Below, piece after piece: positions 16,773-24,276 of a DNA stretch of 64,000 nucleotides. Made by a program: the position numbers and the translations under genes. A model generated the notes under the pieces. It did no database searches. It saw only the letters and a program-made list of their open reading frames with translations, and was not told where the DNA came from. The stretch's first letter is position 1. Every line of letters starts with the position of its first letter. Source of the DNA: CAVQRB01 sp963715055 (GTDB lineage Bacteria > Pseudomonadota > Alphaproteobacteria > Rhodobacterales > Rhodobacteraceae); contig CAVQRB010000001.1 of assembly GCA_963715055.1 (NCBI GenBank), positions 186,001-250,000 of the forward strand, given 5' to 3'.

Positions 16773-18011
16773 ATGTTCGAGCTGATGTTTTGTTCGCTGC
16801 TGACGATCCTGCCGGATTACCTTTACCGGCGGTACGGTCAGGGAAAGCGGATCGGCCACGAGATCACCTTCTTCTCTGTCTGGTACGAGTTACGATGGGG
16901 GATCGTTACCTGCCTGATCCTCACCATCGGCGTGATTACGGTGGTACTCTACGCGCACCCGTCAACAAAGACATCCGCGGCGCTGTTTCGAACTGTAAGC
17001 ATCCTGCCGGAAGGAAGCGGCCGTGTCGCCGAGGTTTACGCGCGTCTGGGCGACGAGGTGTCAGCAGGCGATCCGCTGTTTCGTCTTGACGACGCAAGCC
17101 AGGAGGCTGCCGTCGAAACAGCGCGCCGGAGGACAGCAGAGACCCAGGCGGCTATGGTTTCCGCCCGTGCCGACCTCGCAATGAGCGAAGCGCGCATCGT
17201 CGAGGCGCGCAGCGCCTATCGGCAAGCGGTTCAGGAACTCGAGCGGAACACAGAACTTGCCGCTCGAAATGCGAACGTAGTGACCGAACGCGAACTCGAT
17301 CGCCTGCGCAATCTTGTGGACGGGCGCCAGGGTGGCGTTGACGCAGCGATCGCCGCGCGCGAGTCCGTCATCGTTCAGATCGAAACAGTGCTGCCGGCCC
17401 AACTTGCGAGCGCCAATGCGGCGCAAGAACAAGCGCAGATCGACCTCGACAAGACGTTGGTGGTCGCGGGCACTGACGGCGTTCTTGCACAATTCATCCT
17501 CCGTGTCGGTGATTTCGTAACGCCACTGGGACGGCCCGCAGGCGTCCTGATCCCGCAAGAGGCGGGCCGGATCGCGGTCCAGGCCGGTTTCGACCAACTC
17601 GCGGGGCAGGTCCTGAAGGTCGGCATGACCGCCGAGATAACCTGCGTATCCAAGCCCTATGTCATCATTCCCATGGTTGTGACCGAAATCCAGGAGTTCA
17701 TTGCGTCCGGTGCTGTCCGACCGACGGACAACCTGCTGGAGATCAGCCGTACAGGTCAACCTGGCACGATCCTTACCTACCTTGAGCCAATGTTCGAAGG
17801 TGGCCTTAATGGCGTGCTTCCTGGCACGAACTGCATTGCCAACGCCTATACCAACAACTACGACCGACTGCATTCAGACACGGAACTCTCGACTGCCCAT
17901 TGGGTCGCCCTGCACGCGATCGACACGATCGGCATCGTCCACGCAATGATCCTGCGCATCCAGGCTCTGCTTCTCCCGGTCCAGACACTGGTTTTCTCGG
18001 GATCGCACTGA
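16773..18011 (+). CDS. HlyD family membrane fusion protein (YiaV/YibH-like)
   Basis: 412 residues. The first 60 include two hydrophobic stretches (FELMFCSLLTILPDYLY and ELRWGIVTCLILTIGVITVVLY) around the charged segment RRYGQGKRIGHEITFF, a layout typical of the YiaV/YibH group. Then come the first lipoyl half (SILPEGSGRVAEVYARLGDEV), a long coiled-coil hairpin (about 100-215, ending near VLPAQLASANAAQEQAQIDL), the second lipoyl half and a beta-barrel (AGTDGVLAQFILRVGDFV). The C-terminal tail is hydrophobic (ILRIQALLLPVQTLVF), unlike classic HlyD. It begins three bases after a small membrane-protein gene that is presumably its partner. A porin gene follows at 71 bases. Confidence 0.85.
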   Translation: MFELMFCSLLTILPDYLYRRYGQGKRIGHEITFFSVWYELRWGIVTCLILTIGVITVVLYAHPSTKTSAALFRTVSILPEGSGRVAEVYARLGDEVSAGDPLFRLDDASQEAAVETARRRTAETQAAMVSARADLAMSEARIVEARSAYRQAVQELERNTELAARNANVVTERELDRLRNLVDGRQGGVDAAIAARESVIVQIETVLPAQLASANAAQEQAQIDLDKTLVVAGTDGVLAQFILRVGDFVTPLGRPAGVLIPQEAGRIAVQAGFDQLAGQVLKVGMTAEITCVSKPYVIIPMVVTEIQEFIASGAVRPTDNLLEISRTGQPGTILTYLEPMFEGGLNGVLPGTNCIANAYTNNYDRLHSDTELSTAHWVALHAIDTIGIVHAMILRIQALLLPVQTLVFSGSH

Positions 18012-18081
18012 TGGATGCCACTTTTGGTCCGCGAATCCCGCCGGAGCCGACCCACCAGTCTCTCCAACTCGGAGTACCGTC

Positions 18082-19191
18082 ATGAAAACAAGCTTCCCAC
18101 TGGTGGGCATCGTTTCCGGAGGAGTCCTTCTCGCCGCCTCCGCCTCCGCCTCGGCCCAGACCTACGAGAACGAGACGGGCGGTTCTGCCCGGTTTTACGG
18201 TCAGTTCAGCCCGACATGGCTGAGCTTCGACGACGGCGAGGACACGACGGATACGCTTGCCGACAACGCCAACTCGAATACGCGCCTGGGCTTCGTGATC
18301 ACTCAGCCAATGGGCGAGAACGAACTGACACTCACTTTCGAGACCGCGCTCGGTCTCGTCCAGACGAGCGAGATCTCGAACGATGATATCCCCGACTGGA
18401 TCGACTGGCAGCGCACGGACCTGCGCAAGTTCGAGGCCGCCTATGCCGGCGCTCTCGGCAGGATCTCGTTCGGTCAGGGAAGCATGGCGAGCGACGGCGT
18501 CGCCGAACTCGATGTCTCGGGAACGACGATCGCGGGTTACTCGGCCGTCTCGGATGTCGCCGGCGGCTTCTTCTTTCGGGACAAAGACGGCATCCTTTCG
18601 GATATCTCGATCAGCGACACCTTTCAGAATCTCGATGGTAGCCGCCGCTTCCGCTTGCGGTACGACACGCCGAGCTTTTCCGGCTTCACCGGTGCGGTCG
18701 CCTATGGCCAGAACGTTCTGGATGAAGACGACGACAAGGATTACTACGATCTGGCCCTGCGTTGGGAGGGGATGTCGGGCGATTTCGAACTTGCCGCCGC
18801 TGCGGGCTATGGATGGGCCGACCCTGACGATGGGGAAACGCAGGAAAAATTCGCCGCCTCCACCAGTCTCCTCCATACGCCCACGGGTCTCAACCTCGCC
18901 GTCTCGGGCGGTTCCAATCCGGACGGCGGCGGCTACGGTTACGTCAAAGCTGGCTGGATCGCCAAATTCCTGGACGTCGGCACGACGGCTTTCTCGATCG
19001 ACTACTACTCGGGCGAGGATTTCGAGACCGATGGCTCGAACTCGGATTCCTTAGGCGTCTCTGTTGTGCAGAATTTCGATGACGCGAATTTCCAGATCTA
19101 TCTGGGCTGGCGCAACTACGATTACGACGACACAGGGGGCACCTACCAGGACGCCCAATCCCTCCTGATCGGTGCACGGGTCCGCTTTTGA
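18082..19191 (+). CDS. Outer-membrane porin
   Basis: 369 residues with a signal peptide ending in ASASASAQ (about residue 25) and then alternating hydrophobic/polar strands of a beta-barrel (SARFYGQFSPTWLSF, TRLGFVITQPMGENELTLTFETALG, KFEAAYAGALGRISFGQGS), ending with the terminal phenylalanine (GARVRF) recognised by the Bam machinery. Acidic loops (DEDDDKDYYD, FETDGSNSD) suggest a cation-favouring or specific channel. The family is the Gram-negative trimeric porins common in Rhodobacterales. GGAG lies seven bases before the ATG. It follows the HlyD gene on the same strand and may act in the same transport route. Confidence 0.88.
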   Translation: MKTSFPLVGIVSGGVLLAASASASAQTYENETGGSARFYGQFSPTWLSFDDGEDTTDTLADNANSNTRLGFVITQPMGENELTLTFETALGLVQTSEISNDDIPDWIDWQRTDLRKFEAAYAGALGRISFGQGSMASDGVAELDVSGTTIAGYSAVSDVAGGFFFRDKDGILSDISISDTFQNLDGSRRFRLRYDTPSFSGFTGAVAYGQNVLDEDDDKDYYDLALRWEGMSGDFELAAAAGYGWADPDDGETQEKFAASTSLLHTPTGLNLAVSGGSNPDGGGYGYVKAGWIAKFLDVGTTAFSIDYYSGEDFETDGSNSDSLGVSVVQNFDDANFQIYLGWRNYDYDDTGGTYQDAQSLLIGARVRF

Positions 19192-19249
19192 TCGAGCGTT
19201 CCATTTGGAACGAGTTCGTCACGTTGAGCGGTTGACCCCGAGATAATGC

Positions 19250-20341
19250 ATGAAACACCTGCTGATTGAAGTACGAAACAATCGGGTACTGTGGCTCCTG
19301 TTGGCCGTTCCCGTCGTGATCGCGGGCGAGCATCTTTGGCCCGAGGCGCATACTGGGCTCTTCCTGCTCTCTGTCCTTGCGATCATCCCGCTCGCGGCGC
19401 TGCTCAGCCGGGCAACCGAGGCGGTGGCGGAGCGCACGGGCGATACCGTCGGTGGTTTGCTGAACGCCACGCTCGGCAATCTGACGGAACTGGTGATCGC
19501 CTTGACCGCGCTCAAGGCTGGGCAGTACGCGCTCGTCAAGGCCTCCATCGCCGGCGCAGTCGTGACAAATACGCTATTCATGCTCGGAGGCGCTTTCCTG
19601 CTTGGTGGCCTGCGCCACCATGTGCAGGAATTCAACCACGCCTCCGCCCGCTTTCAGGCGAGTCTTCTGTTCGTGGCCGTGGTGGCGCTGCTGGTGCCCT
19701 CTGCGATCATTTCGGCCGACCGCATCCCCAAAGGTCCGGAATTGCATCAACTCAGCAGCGGACTGGCCGTGATGCTTATCTCGGCCTACGCCCTTGGGCT
19801 CCTGTTCTCGCTCAAGACCCACAAGGACGTCTTCGCCTCTGCATCTCATGACGAGACCCCGGAAGACGGTTGGCCGCTCACCCTCGGTCTCGGCGTTCTC
19901 GCCGTGGTCACGGTATGTGTGGCGCTTGTGAGCGAGGTCTTCGTGGCTTCCGTGGAAGTTGCGGGAGAGACAATGGGCCTGTCGCCCGCCTTCGTTGGTT
20001 TCGTCGTCGTCGCGCTGGTGGGCGCAGCCGCGGAAATGGTCACGGCGTTCTCGGCGGCGCGACGCGACCGGCTCGACCTGTCTGTCGGAATCGCGCTGGG
20101 AAGTTCGGTCCAGATCGCCTTGTTCGTCGCGCCGCTGCTGGTCTTGCTGAGCTACGTGATGGGGCCCGAGCCCATGGGCCTGGATTTCTGGCCCGGGGCG
20201 GTCGTCATGATGTTCATCGCGGCGCTCACGGCGGTTCTGGTCACCGCAGGCGGGCGCTCGGCCTGGTTTATGGGATTGCTGATCCTGCTGGTCTATGCGA
20301 TCTTCGCGTTCACGCTATACGTGGTACCGCCGCTTCAATGA
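19250..20341 (+). CDS. Calcium/proton exchanger, CaCA family (Cax/ChaA type)
   Basis: 363 residues with about eleven membrane helices. Both alpha-repeat motifs of cation/H+ exchangers are visible. The first is GNLTELVIALTALKAG (about residues 76-91) and the second is GAAAEMVTAFSAARRDRLDLS followed by GSSVQIALF (about 256-290), each with the ion-binding Glu. An acidic/histidine loop between the halves (KTHKDVFASASHDETPED) is usual. The protein should expel Ca2+, or Na+/K+ at high pH as ChaA does, in exchange for protons. The stop overlaps the start of the following lipoprotein gene (ATGA). A six-base-pair hairpin (arms CGTTCC/GGAACG at 19197-19212) lies between the porin and this gene. Confidence 0.93.
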   Translation: MKHLLIEVRNNRVLWLLLAVPVVIAGEHLWPEAHTGLFLLSVLAIIPLAALLSRATEAVAERTGDTVGGLLNATLGNLTELVIALTALKAGQYALVKASIAGAVVTNTLFMLGGAFLLGGLRHHVQEFNHASARFQASLLFVAVVALLVPSAIISADRIPKGPELHQLSSGLAVMLISAYALGLLFSLKTHKDVFASASHDETPEDGWPLTLGLGVLAVVTVCVALVSEVFVASVEVAGETMGLSPAFVGFVVVALVGAAAEMVTAFSAARRDRLDLSVGIALGSSVQIALFVAPLLVLLSYVMGPEPMGLDFWPGAVVMMFIAALTAVLVTAGGRSAWFMGLLILLVYAIFAFTLYVVPPLQ

Positions 20342-21489
20342 GAGGCCGAAATGTCATCAAAAAGTGGCCCTTCTTCGTGAGCAGTTTGCGCGCTCTCTGC
20401 ACATGGCTGTCGAGCTTTCTCATTCTTGCCCTGGCGGCGTGCAGTGCGCCGCCGCCGTTGGTCGGCATCGACAACCCCGACATTCCCGCCCTGTCGGTAC
20501 CGGACGTGAGCCAGCATCGCATCTTCATCACCACGACGCGTGCAGCATCTGATGTTGTCGGGGTTTTCTACTCCGACGGTCGTGCGCCGGAGCTGGGGCT
20601 CGCCTCCGTCGACGTGACGATACCGCCGAACCATGTCCTCGGCGATTTGGAGAGGGCCAAACGCCTGCCGCCCGACCCGCGCACCGAGTTCGCGATCGTC
20701 GATCCGACCGTCTACCGCACGGATGCCGCGTTCATCGCTGAGATCGACCGGGAACTCGTGAAGCGTCCCCCCGGAAAGCGCAGGATCCTTCTGTTCGTTC
20801 ATGGTTACAACACCAGCACTACAGATGCCATTCTCCGGCTCGGGCAATTCGTGGAGGACACCGGCTTCGAAGGTGTGCCGGTACTTTTCACATGGGCGTC
20901 GGCGGGGCAGCTGTCGCGCTACGTCTATGATCTGAACAGTGCGCTGGTGGCGCGGGGCAGCCTGATCGAAATGGCCAGCATCCTCGATCGCACGCGCGTT
21001 GAATCGGCCGATATCTTCGCCCATTCGATGGGAACCTTGGTGACGATGGAAGGCATCGTCGATGCCGAGAAACTTGGCCGGCTGGACCGGCGCATCCCGA
21101 TCAACCATATCGTCCTTGCCGCGCCCGACATCGACATCGACCTGTTTCGCACCCATCTGTCATTCCTGCCGGAACCCGTCCGCCAGAAGATCTACGTTCT
21201 GGCCTCTCAGGACGATGGAGCGCTGCGTGTATCTCGGCTCGTCGCAGGGGGCGTCCCGCGGGTCGGAGCCGCCGACACGGCGGAACTGGAGCAACTCGGC
21301 GTAACCGTCATTGATCTTTCGTCGATCAGGGACGAGGCATCGTCGAGCCACAACAAGTTCGCTTCGTCCCCAGAGGTGGTTCAACTCGTTGGCGCGGCGC
21401 TCGAAAACAACGGTCGCTTCGGATCGGACGGGTCCGACCGTCTGAAAGAATATGTTGCCAACGTGCCAATCCGGGTGCTTGGGAACTAA
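20338..21489 (+). CDS. Lipoprotein alpha/beta hydrolase (DUF900 type)
   Basis: 383 residues from the ATG that overlaps the cax stop; an in-frame open stretch upstream is cax in another frame. A lipoprotein signal peptide ends with lipobox Leu-Ala-Ala-Cys35, so the mature protein is lipid-anchored in the periplasm. The hydrolase fold shows RILLFVHGYNTST (oxyanion-hole strand), VLFTWASAGQL, and the nucleophile Ser230 in IFAHSMGTLV. DUF900 proteins are uncharacterised esterase-like hydrolases. Coupling to a Ca2+/H+ exchanger is unusual and its meaning unknown. A downstream small membrane protein gene follows after 43 bases. Confidence 0.85.
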   Translation: MRGRNVIKKWPFFVSSLRALCTWLSSFLILALAACSAPPPLVGIDNPDIPALSVPDVSQHRIFITTTRAASDVVGVFYSDGRAPELGLASVDVTIPPNHVLGDLERAKRLPPDPRTEFAIVDPTVYRTDAAFIAEIDRELVKRPPGKRRILLFVHGYNTSTTDAILRLGQFVEDTGFEGVPVLFTWASAGQLSRYVYDLNSALVARGSLIEMASILDRTRVESADIFAHSMGTLVTMEGIVDAEKLGRLDRRIPINHIVLAAPDIDIDLFRTHLSFLPEPVRQKIYVLASQDDGALRVSRLVAGGVPRVGAADTAELEQLGVTVIDLSSIRDEASSSHNKFASSPEVVQLVGAALENNGRFGSDGSDRLKEYVANVPIRVLGN

Positions 21490-21532
21490 CAGCTATAGGC
21501 TGAATCAAGGTGCCAGTCGCTGGAGACAAGAT

Positions 21533-21931
21533 ATGGATCTAAGCGACATCGGACAGCGCATTTGGTTGGATTTGATGGCCCGGCCAGACGGTCCGTTCGG
21601 CTTCCGCTTCATAGTCCAACCCATCGTGGCCAGCCTGCTGGCAATCCGCGACGGCGTGCGTGACGGGCAGACGAGCAGGCAGACCTTCCTGCTGGCTCTC
21701 GTCACCGGCAGCTCGGACAGGGCAGCATTGATGCGCGACGCATTTGGAACGGTGGGGCGGCTCATGGTCGTCGCAATTGTTCTTGATTGCAGCTATCAGC
21801 TGATCGCATTGCACGCGCTTTATCCCGGCGAAGTACTCATCGTCGCCTTGGTGTTCGGGTTCCTGCCCTATGCCATCGCACGGGGTGTCGTTTCGCGGAT
21901 CGTTCGCCTTGCCCAGAAGAGAAAGCGATGA
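21533..21931 (+). CDS. Small membrane protein, uncharacterised
   Basis: 132 residues from ATG 21533, preceded by GGAGA; the open frame extends further upstream but that part overlaps the preceding gene. It has an amphipathic N-terminal half (DIGQRIWLDLMARPDGPFGFRFIVQPIVASLLAIRDGVRDG), then two membrane helices (RLMVVAIVLDCSYQLIALHAL and VLIVALVFGFLPYAIARGVV) and a basic tail (AQKRKR). I recall similar small proteins beside membrane-stress genes in alphaproteobacteria but no named function. It is the last gene of the plus-strand group that begins at the TPR regulator. Confidence 0.72.
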   Translation: MDLSDIGQRIWLDLMARPDGPFGFRFIVQPIVASLLAIRDGVRDGQTSRQTFLLALVTGSSDRAALMRDAFGTVGRLMVVAIVLDCSYQLIALHALYPGEVLIVALVFGFLPYAIARGVVSRIVRLAQKRKR

Positions 21932-22225
21932 CCTAGATTCTCTGGCAATTATTTTAAAATAGAAATCAAAGACTTATAGCTTCCTCCGCCTTCGTCTTGC
22001 AAAGCAGCTTCATGGTGACTTCATCGCTCAGCTGGCTACCGTTCTCCTAAACCAACGAATACCTTCTTTTGCGGGGCATTTGGCGATGTCTTTAGTCGGG
22101 TTACTGCTCCGCTTGCTGCCGAGAAGACCATGGGCAGAAACAGTATCCTTGTATCCTGTTGGTCTCTCCATTTTTCTAAAGCTACCTCCTGCGGCGCGGT
22201 CTGCCGTGAGGCAAGGAGCAGGCAC
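21932..22225. other. Intergenic region at the edge of a recombination scar
   Basis: About 290 bases without a supported gene. The first 60 are AT-rich (ATTATTTTAAAATAGAAATCAAAG). The rest holds no recognisable element ends or promoter. It precedes a small HTH gene typical of mobile elements, so it probably contains one junction of an old insertion. Confidence 0.4.
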
Positions 22226-22429
22226 GTGGCGAAGTTGACGCAGGATCAACTGGCGGCGCGGTGGCACGTGTCGCCGCGCACGCTGGAGCAGTGGTGCTGG
22301 CTCGGAAAGGGCCCGAAGTTTCTCAAGATCGGGGCGCGGGTTCTTTACGACGAGGTCGAGATCGATGCCTTCGAGGCCGGGCAGCTGTGCCAGAACACGC
22401 ACGGGCCGATCGGGTCGGAGCGCAAGTGA
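22226..22429 (+). CDS. Small excisionase-like helix-turn-helix protein
   Basis: 67 residues from GTG with AGGAG seven bases upstream. The sequence TQDQLAARWHVSPRTLEQW followed by GKGPKFLKIGARVLYD and a short helix (EIDAFEAG) is the AlpA/excisionase (MerR-like winged HTH) pattern used by mobile elements and phages. Such genes commonly stand directly before a second HTH gene and a site-specific recombinase. Here the second gene starts at TGATG overlap but is truncated and no recombinase follows. It probably binds DNA as a recombination-directionality or repressor protein. Confidence 0.75.
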   Translation: MAKLTQDQLAARWHVSPRTLEQWCWLGKGPKFLKIGARVLYDEVEIDAFEAGQLCQNTHGPIGSERK

Positions 22430-22629
22430 TGGCCAAGAAGCTTCCGCCAAACCGGATCAAGGCGCACCTGATTTATTCAGTGTGGGAGATCTCTTTTGAT
22501 TTCATGGCGATCCTTCTGCGCAGGAGCTCGTCGAGCAAGCCAGCCCATCTGTTACCCTCCGGTTCAGCTCCCGTCCGCGTCGCGGTCAAGGGCGGGCTGA
22601 CCTTGATCCCGGTGGTTCCGAGCTTCTGA
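22429..22629 (+). pseudogene. Truncated DNA-binding gene, remnant of a mobile-element module
   Basis: Begins with ATG overlapping the previous stop and reads MAKKLPPNRIKAHLIYSVWE. I recognise this as the start of an HTH protein that normally continues with a Y-x-x-x-E-A-A-x-x-L-G-V type helix-turn-helix. After residue 20 the frame runs into unrelated sequence (ISFDFMAILLRRSSSS onward) and stops at 66 codons, so the HTH is missing. The likely cause is a deletion or recombination near base 22489. No recombinase gene follows. I judge this a broken gene. Confidence 0.6.
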
Positions 22630-23213
22630 CCCTGCTAGAGCGGTCATGCGCGATCATAGGTTGCTGGAGGCCGCCGCCTCAAACCGCGATCCGCTGCTGC
22701 GACTGCCATGATGGTGCTGGGTCCGCACTCATTCGCGTTTTCGCAAGAAAAGAACGAATCTGCGAGGATCATGCTTGGAATTTCAAACATTGCCCCTGTC
22801 GCGTCGATAAGTGTCGCAGCATGATTTCCATCAGTCTTTTGCAGTGAATAGACCGAAAAACAGCATTTTTTTCCAGGAATTTGTCTATTTTTTCTCCTTT
22901 GACTGCAATTTGGACTGCTGCTGCGAAGTTATCTTGATTAATAAAATAAACAGCCCTAGCCTCGCCATTGTAATTGCTTGCGCCAAAGGCGGTCTTTGCA
23001 GCAAGCTTCGACGAGAGGGAGTCGTTTCCGTGGTGGGCGGGAACGACAGGTGCAGTCCGAGCCAGATCTCGATGGACCGACGCCGTCGCACGGGCGATCG
23101 CGCTTCGAAAAGCCGAGAGGCATCTGTCTGCCTCCCCGACGTCCCATCGCAGTAAGATGTAACAAGGCGTTCCGGAACGGCGCGCCGGTTGAACATAAAA
23201 GAGGGAGACCACT
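22630..23213. other. Intergenic region upstream of the TAXI-TRAP operon
   Basis: 584 bases with no supported gene. The left part is GC-rich and of unknown origin. The centre (about 22850-22980) is AT-rich (CAGCATTTTTTTCCAGG, TTAATAAAATAAAC) and is the likely promoter region of the TAXI gene. An open frame on the minus strand (22769-23293) overlaps the start of the TAXI gene and is judged a chance frame. The TAXI ribosome site GAGGGAGA lies at the right edge. Confidence 0.45.
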
Positions 23214-24173
23214 ATGAGAATGTTCAAGTATCTGGCGCTTGCCGGGGCAATGGCCACGGCGACCGCGAGCTTCGCGGAAGAGCGCTTCATCACGATCGGA
23301 ACCGGGGGCCAAACCGGCGTCTACTTCGTGGTCGGCCAGTCGATCTGCCGCCTCGTGAACCGCGGCACGGCGGAGCACAACCTGAAGTGCACAGCACCCT
23401 CCACCGGTGGCTCCATCGCCAACATCAATGCAATCAAGGCGGGTGACATGGATATGGGCGTTGCCCAGTCCGACTGGCAGTACCATGCCTACAACGGCTC
23501 GTCGGAGTTCGAAGGCAACAAGTTCGACAATTTGCGTGCTGTCTTTTCGGTGCATGGCGAACCCTTCACCGTGATCGCGCGGGCCGACGCCAACATCAAG
23601 TCCTTCGACGATCTCAAGGGCAAGCGGGTCAACATCGGCAACCCCGGGTCCGGCCAGTATGCGACCATGCAGGTCGTGATGGATGCGCTCGGCTGGACGA
23701 TGGACGACTTCGCGCTGGCCTCCGAGTTGAAGCCTGCCGAACAGGCTGCGGCCCTCGGCGACAACAAGGTGGATGCGATCATCTACACCGTCGGCCACCC
23801 CAACGGCTCGATTCAGGAAGCGGTCTCCACGGTGGAAGCCAACCTTGTGCCGGTGACGGGCGAGGCGATCGACAAGCTGATCGCGGACAACCCCTATTAT
23901 GCGGCGGCGACGGTGCCGGGCGGCATGTATGAAGGCTCACCCGAGGACACCAACACCTTCGGCGTAAAAGCGACCTTCGTCACCTCGGCGGACGTGCCCG
24001 ATGATGTGGTCTACCAGGTCGTCAAGGCGGTCTTCGACAACTTCGACCGGTTCAAGCGCCTGCACCCTGCCTTCGAGACGCTTTCCGAAGAGCAGATGAT
24101 TTCCGACGGTCTCTCCGCACCGCTGCATCCGGGTGCTGAGCAATACTACAAGGAACGCGGCTGGATCCAGTAA
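23214..24173 (+). CDS. TAXI-family TRAP transporter solute-binding protein
   Basis: 319 residues with a signal peptide cleaved near ASFA-EE (residue 22). The TAXI signature follows at once: FITIGTGGQTGVYFVVGQSICRLVNRG, then TGGSIANINAIKAGDMDMGVAQSDW and GEPFTVIARADANIKSFDDLKGKRVNIGNPGSG. TAXI proteins are periplasmic receptors for organic acids or amino acids and work only with fused TRAP permeases, one of which is encoded next. GAGGGAGA precedes the ATG. A hairpin lies between this gene and the permease, a common way to keep receptor mRNA more abundant. The substrate is unknown; a downstream class III aminotransferase hints at an amino compound. Confidence 0.93.
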   Translation: MRMFKYLALAGAMATATASFAEERFITIGTGGQTGVYFVVGQSICRLVNRGTAEHNLKCTAPSTGGSIANINAIKAGDMDMGVAQSDWQYHAYNGSSEFEGNKFDNLRAVFSVHGEPFTVIARADANIKSFDDLKGKRVNIGNPGSGQYATMQVVMDALGWTMDDFALASELKPAEQAAALGDNKVDAIIYTVGHPNGSIQEAVSTVEANLVPVTGEAIDKLIADNPYYAAATVPGGMYEGSPEDTNTFGVKATFVTSADVPDDVVYQVVKAVFDNFDRFKRLHPAFETLSEEQMISDGLSAPLHPGAEQYYKERGWIQ

Positions 24174-24196
24174 GGTCCGTTTCGTTCTGAAACTGG

Positions 24197-24221
24197 GTGC
24201 GGCGGGACCTTCTCGCCGCAC
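24197..24221 (+). terminator. Intercistronic hairpin after TAXI receptor gene
   Basis: Perfect eight-base arms GTGCGGCG (24197-24204) and CGCCGCAC (24214-24221) around a nine-base loop. No U-run follows. Its place between receptor and permease genes suggests an mRNA-stabilising or partial-termination element. Confidence 0.5.
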
Positions 24222-24276
24222 TCACCCGTAGCGATCAAACATGCAAGACCGGTCAACCGGGCGCAGGGGGACACTC

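Noticed and set aside
19197..19212. Hairpin CGTTCC/GGAACG as terminator of the porin gene
   Set aside because: Only six pairs and no U-run; noted in the exchanger entry but too weak to call.
22769..23293. 174-residue minus-strand open frame before the TAXI gene
   Set aside because: Overlaps the TAXI signal-peptide region and has an irregular composition without any known family; most of it is the likely promoter region.
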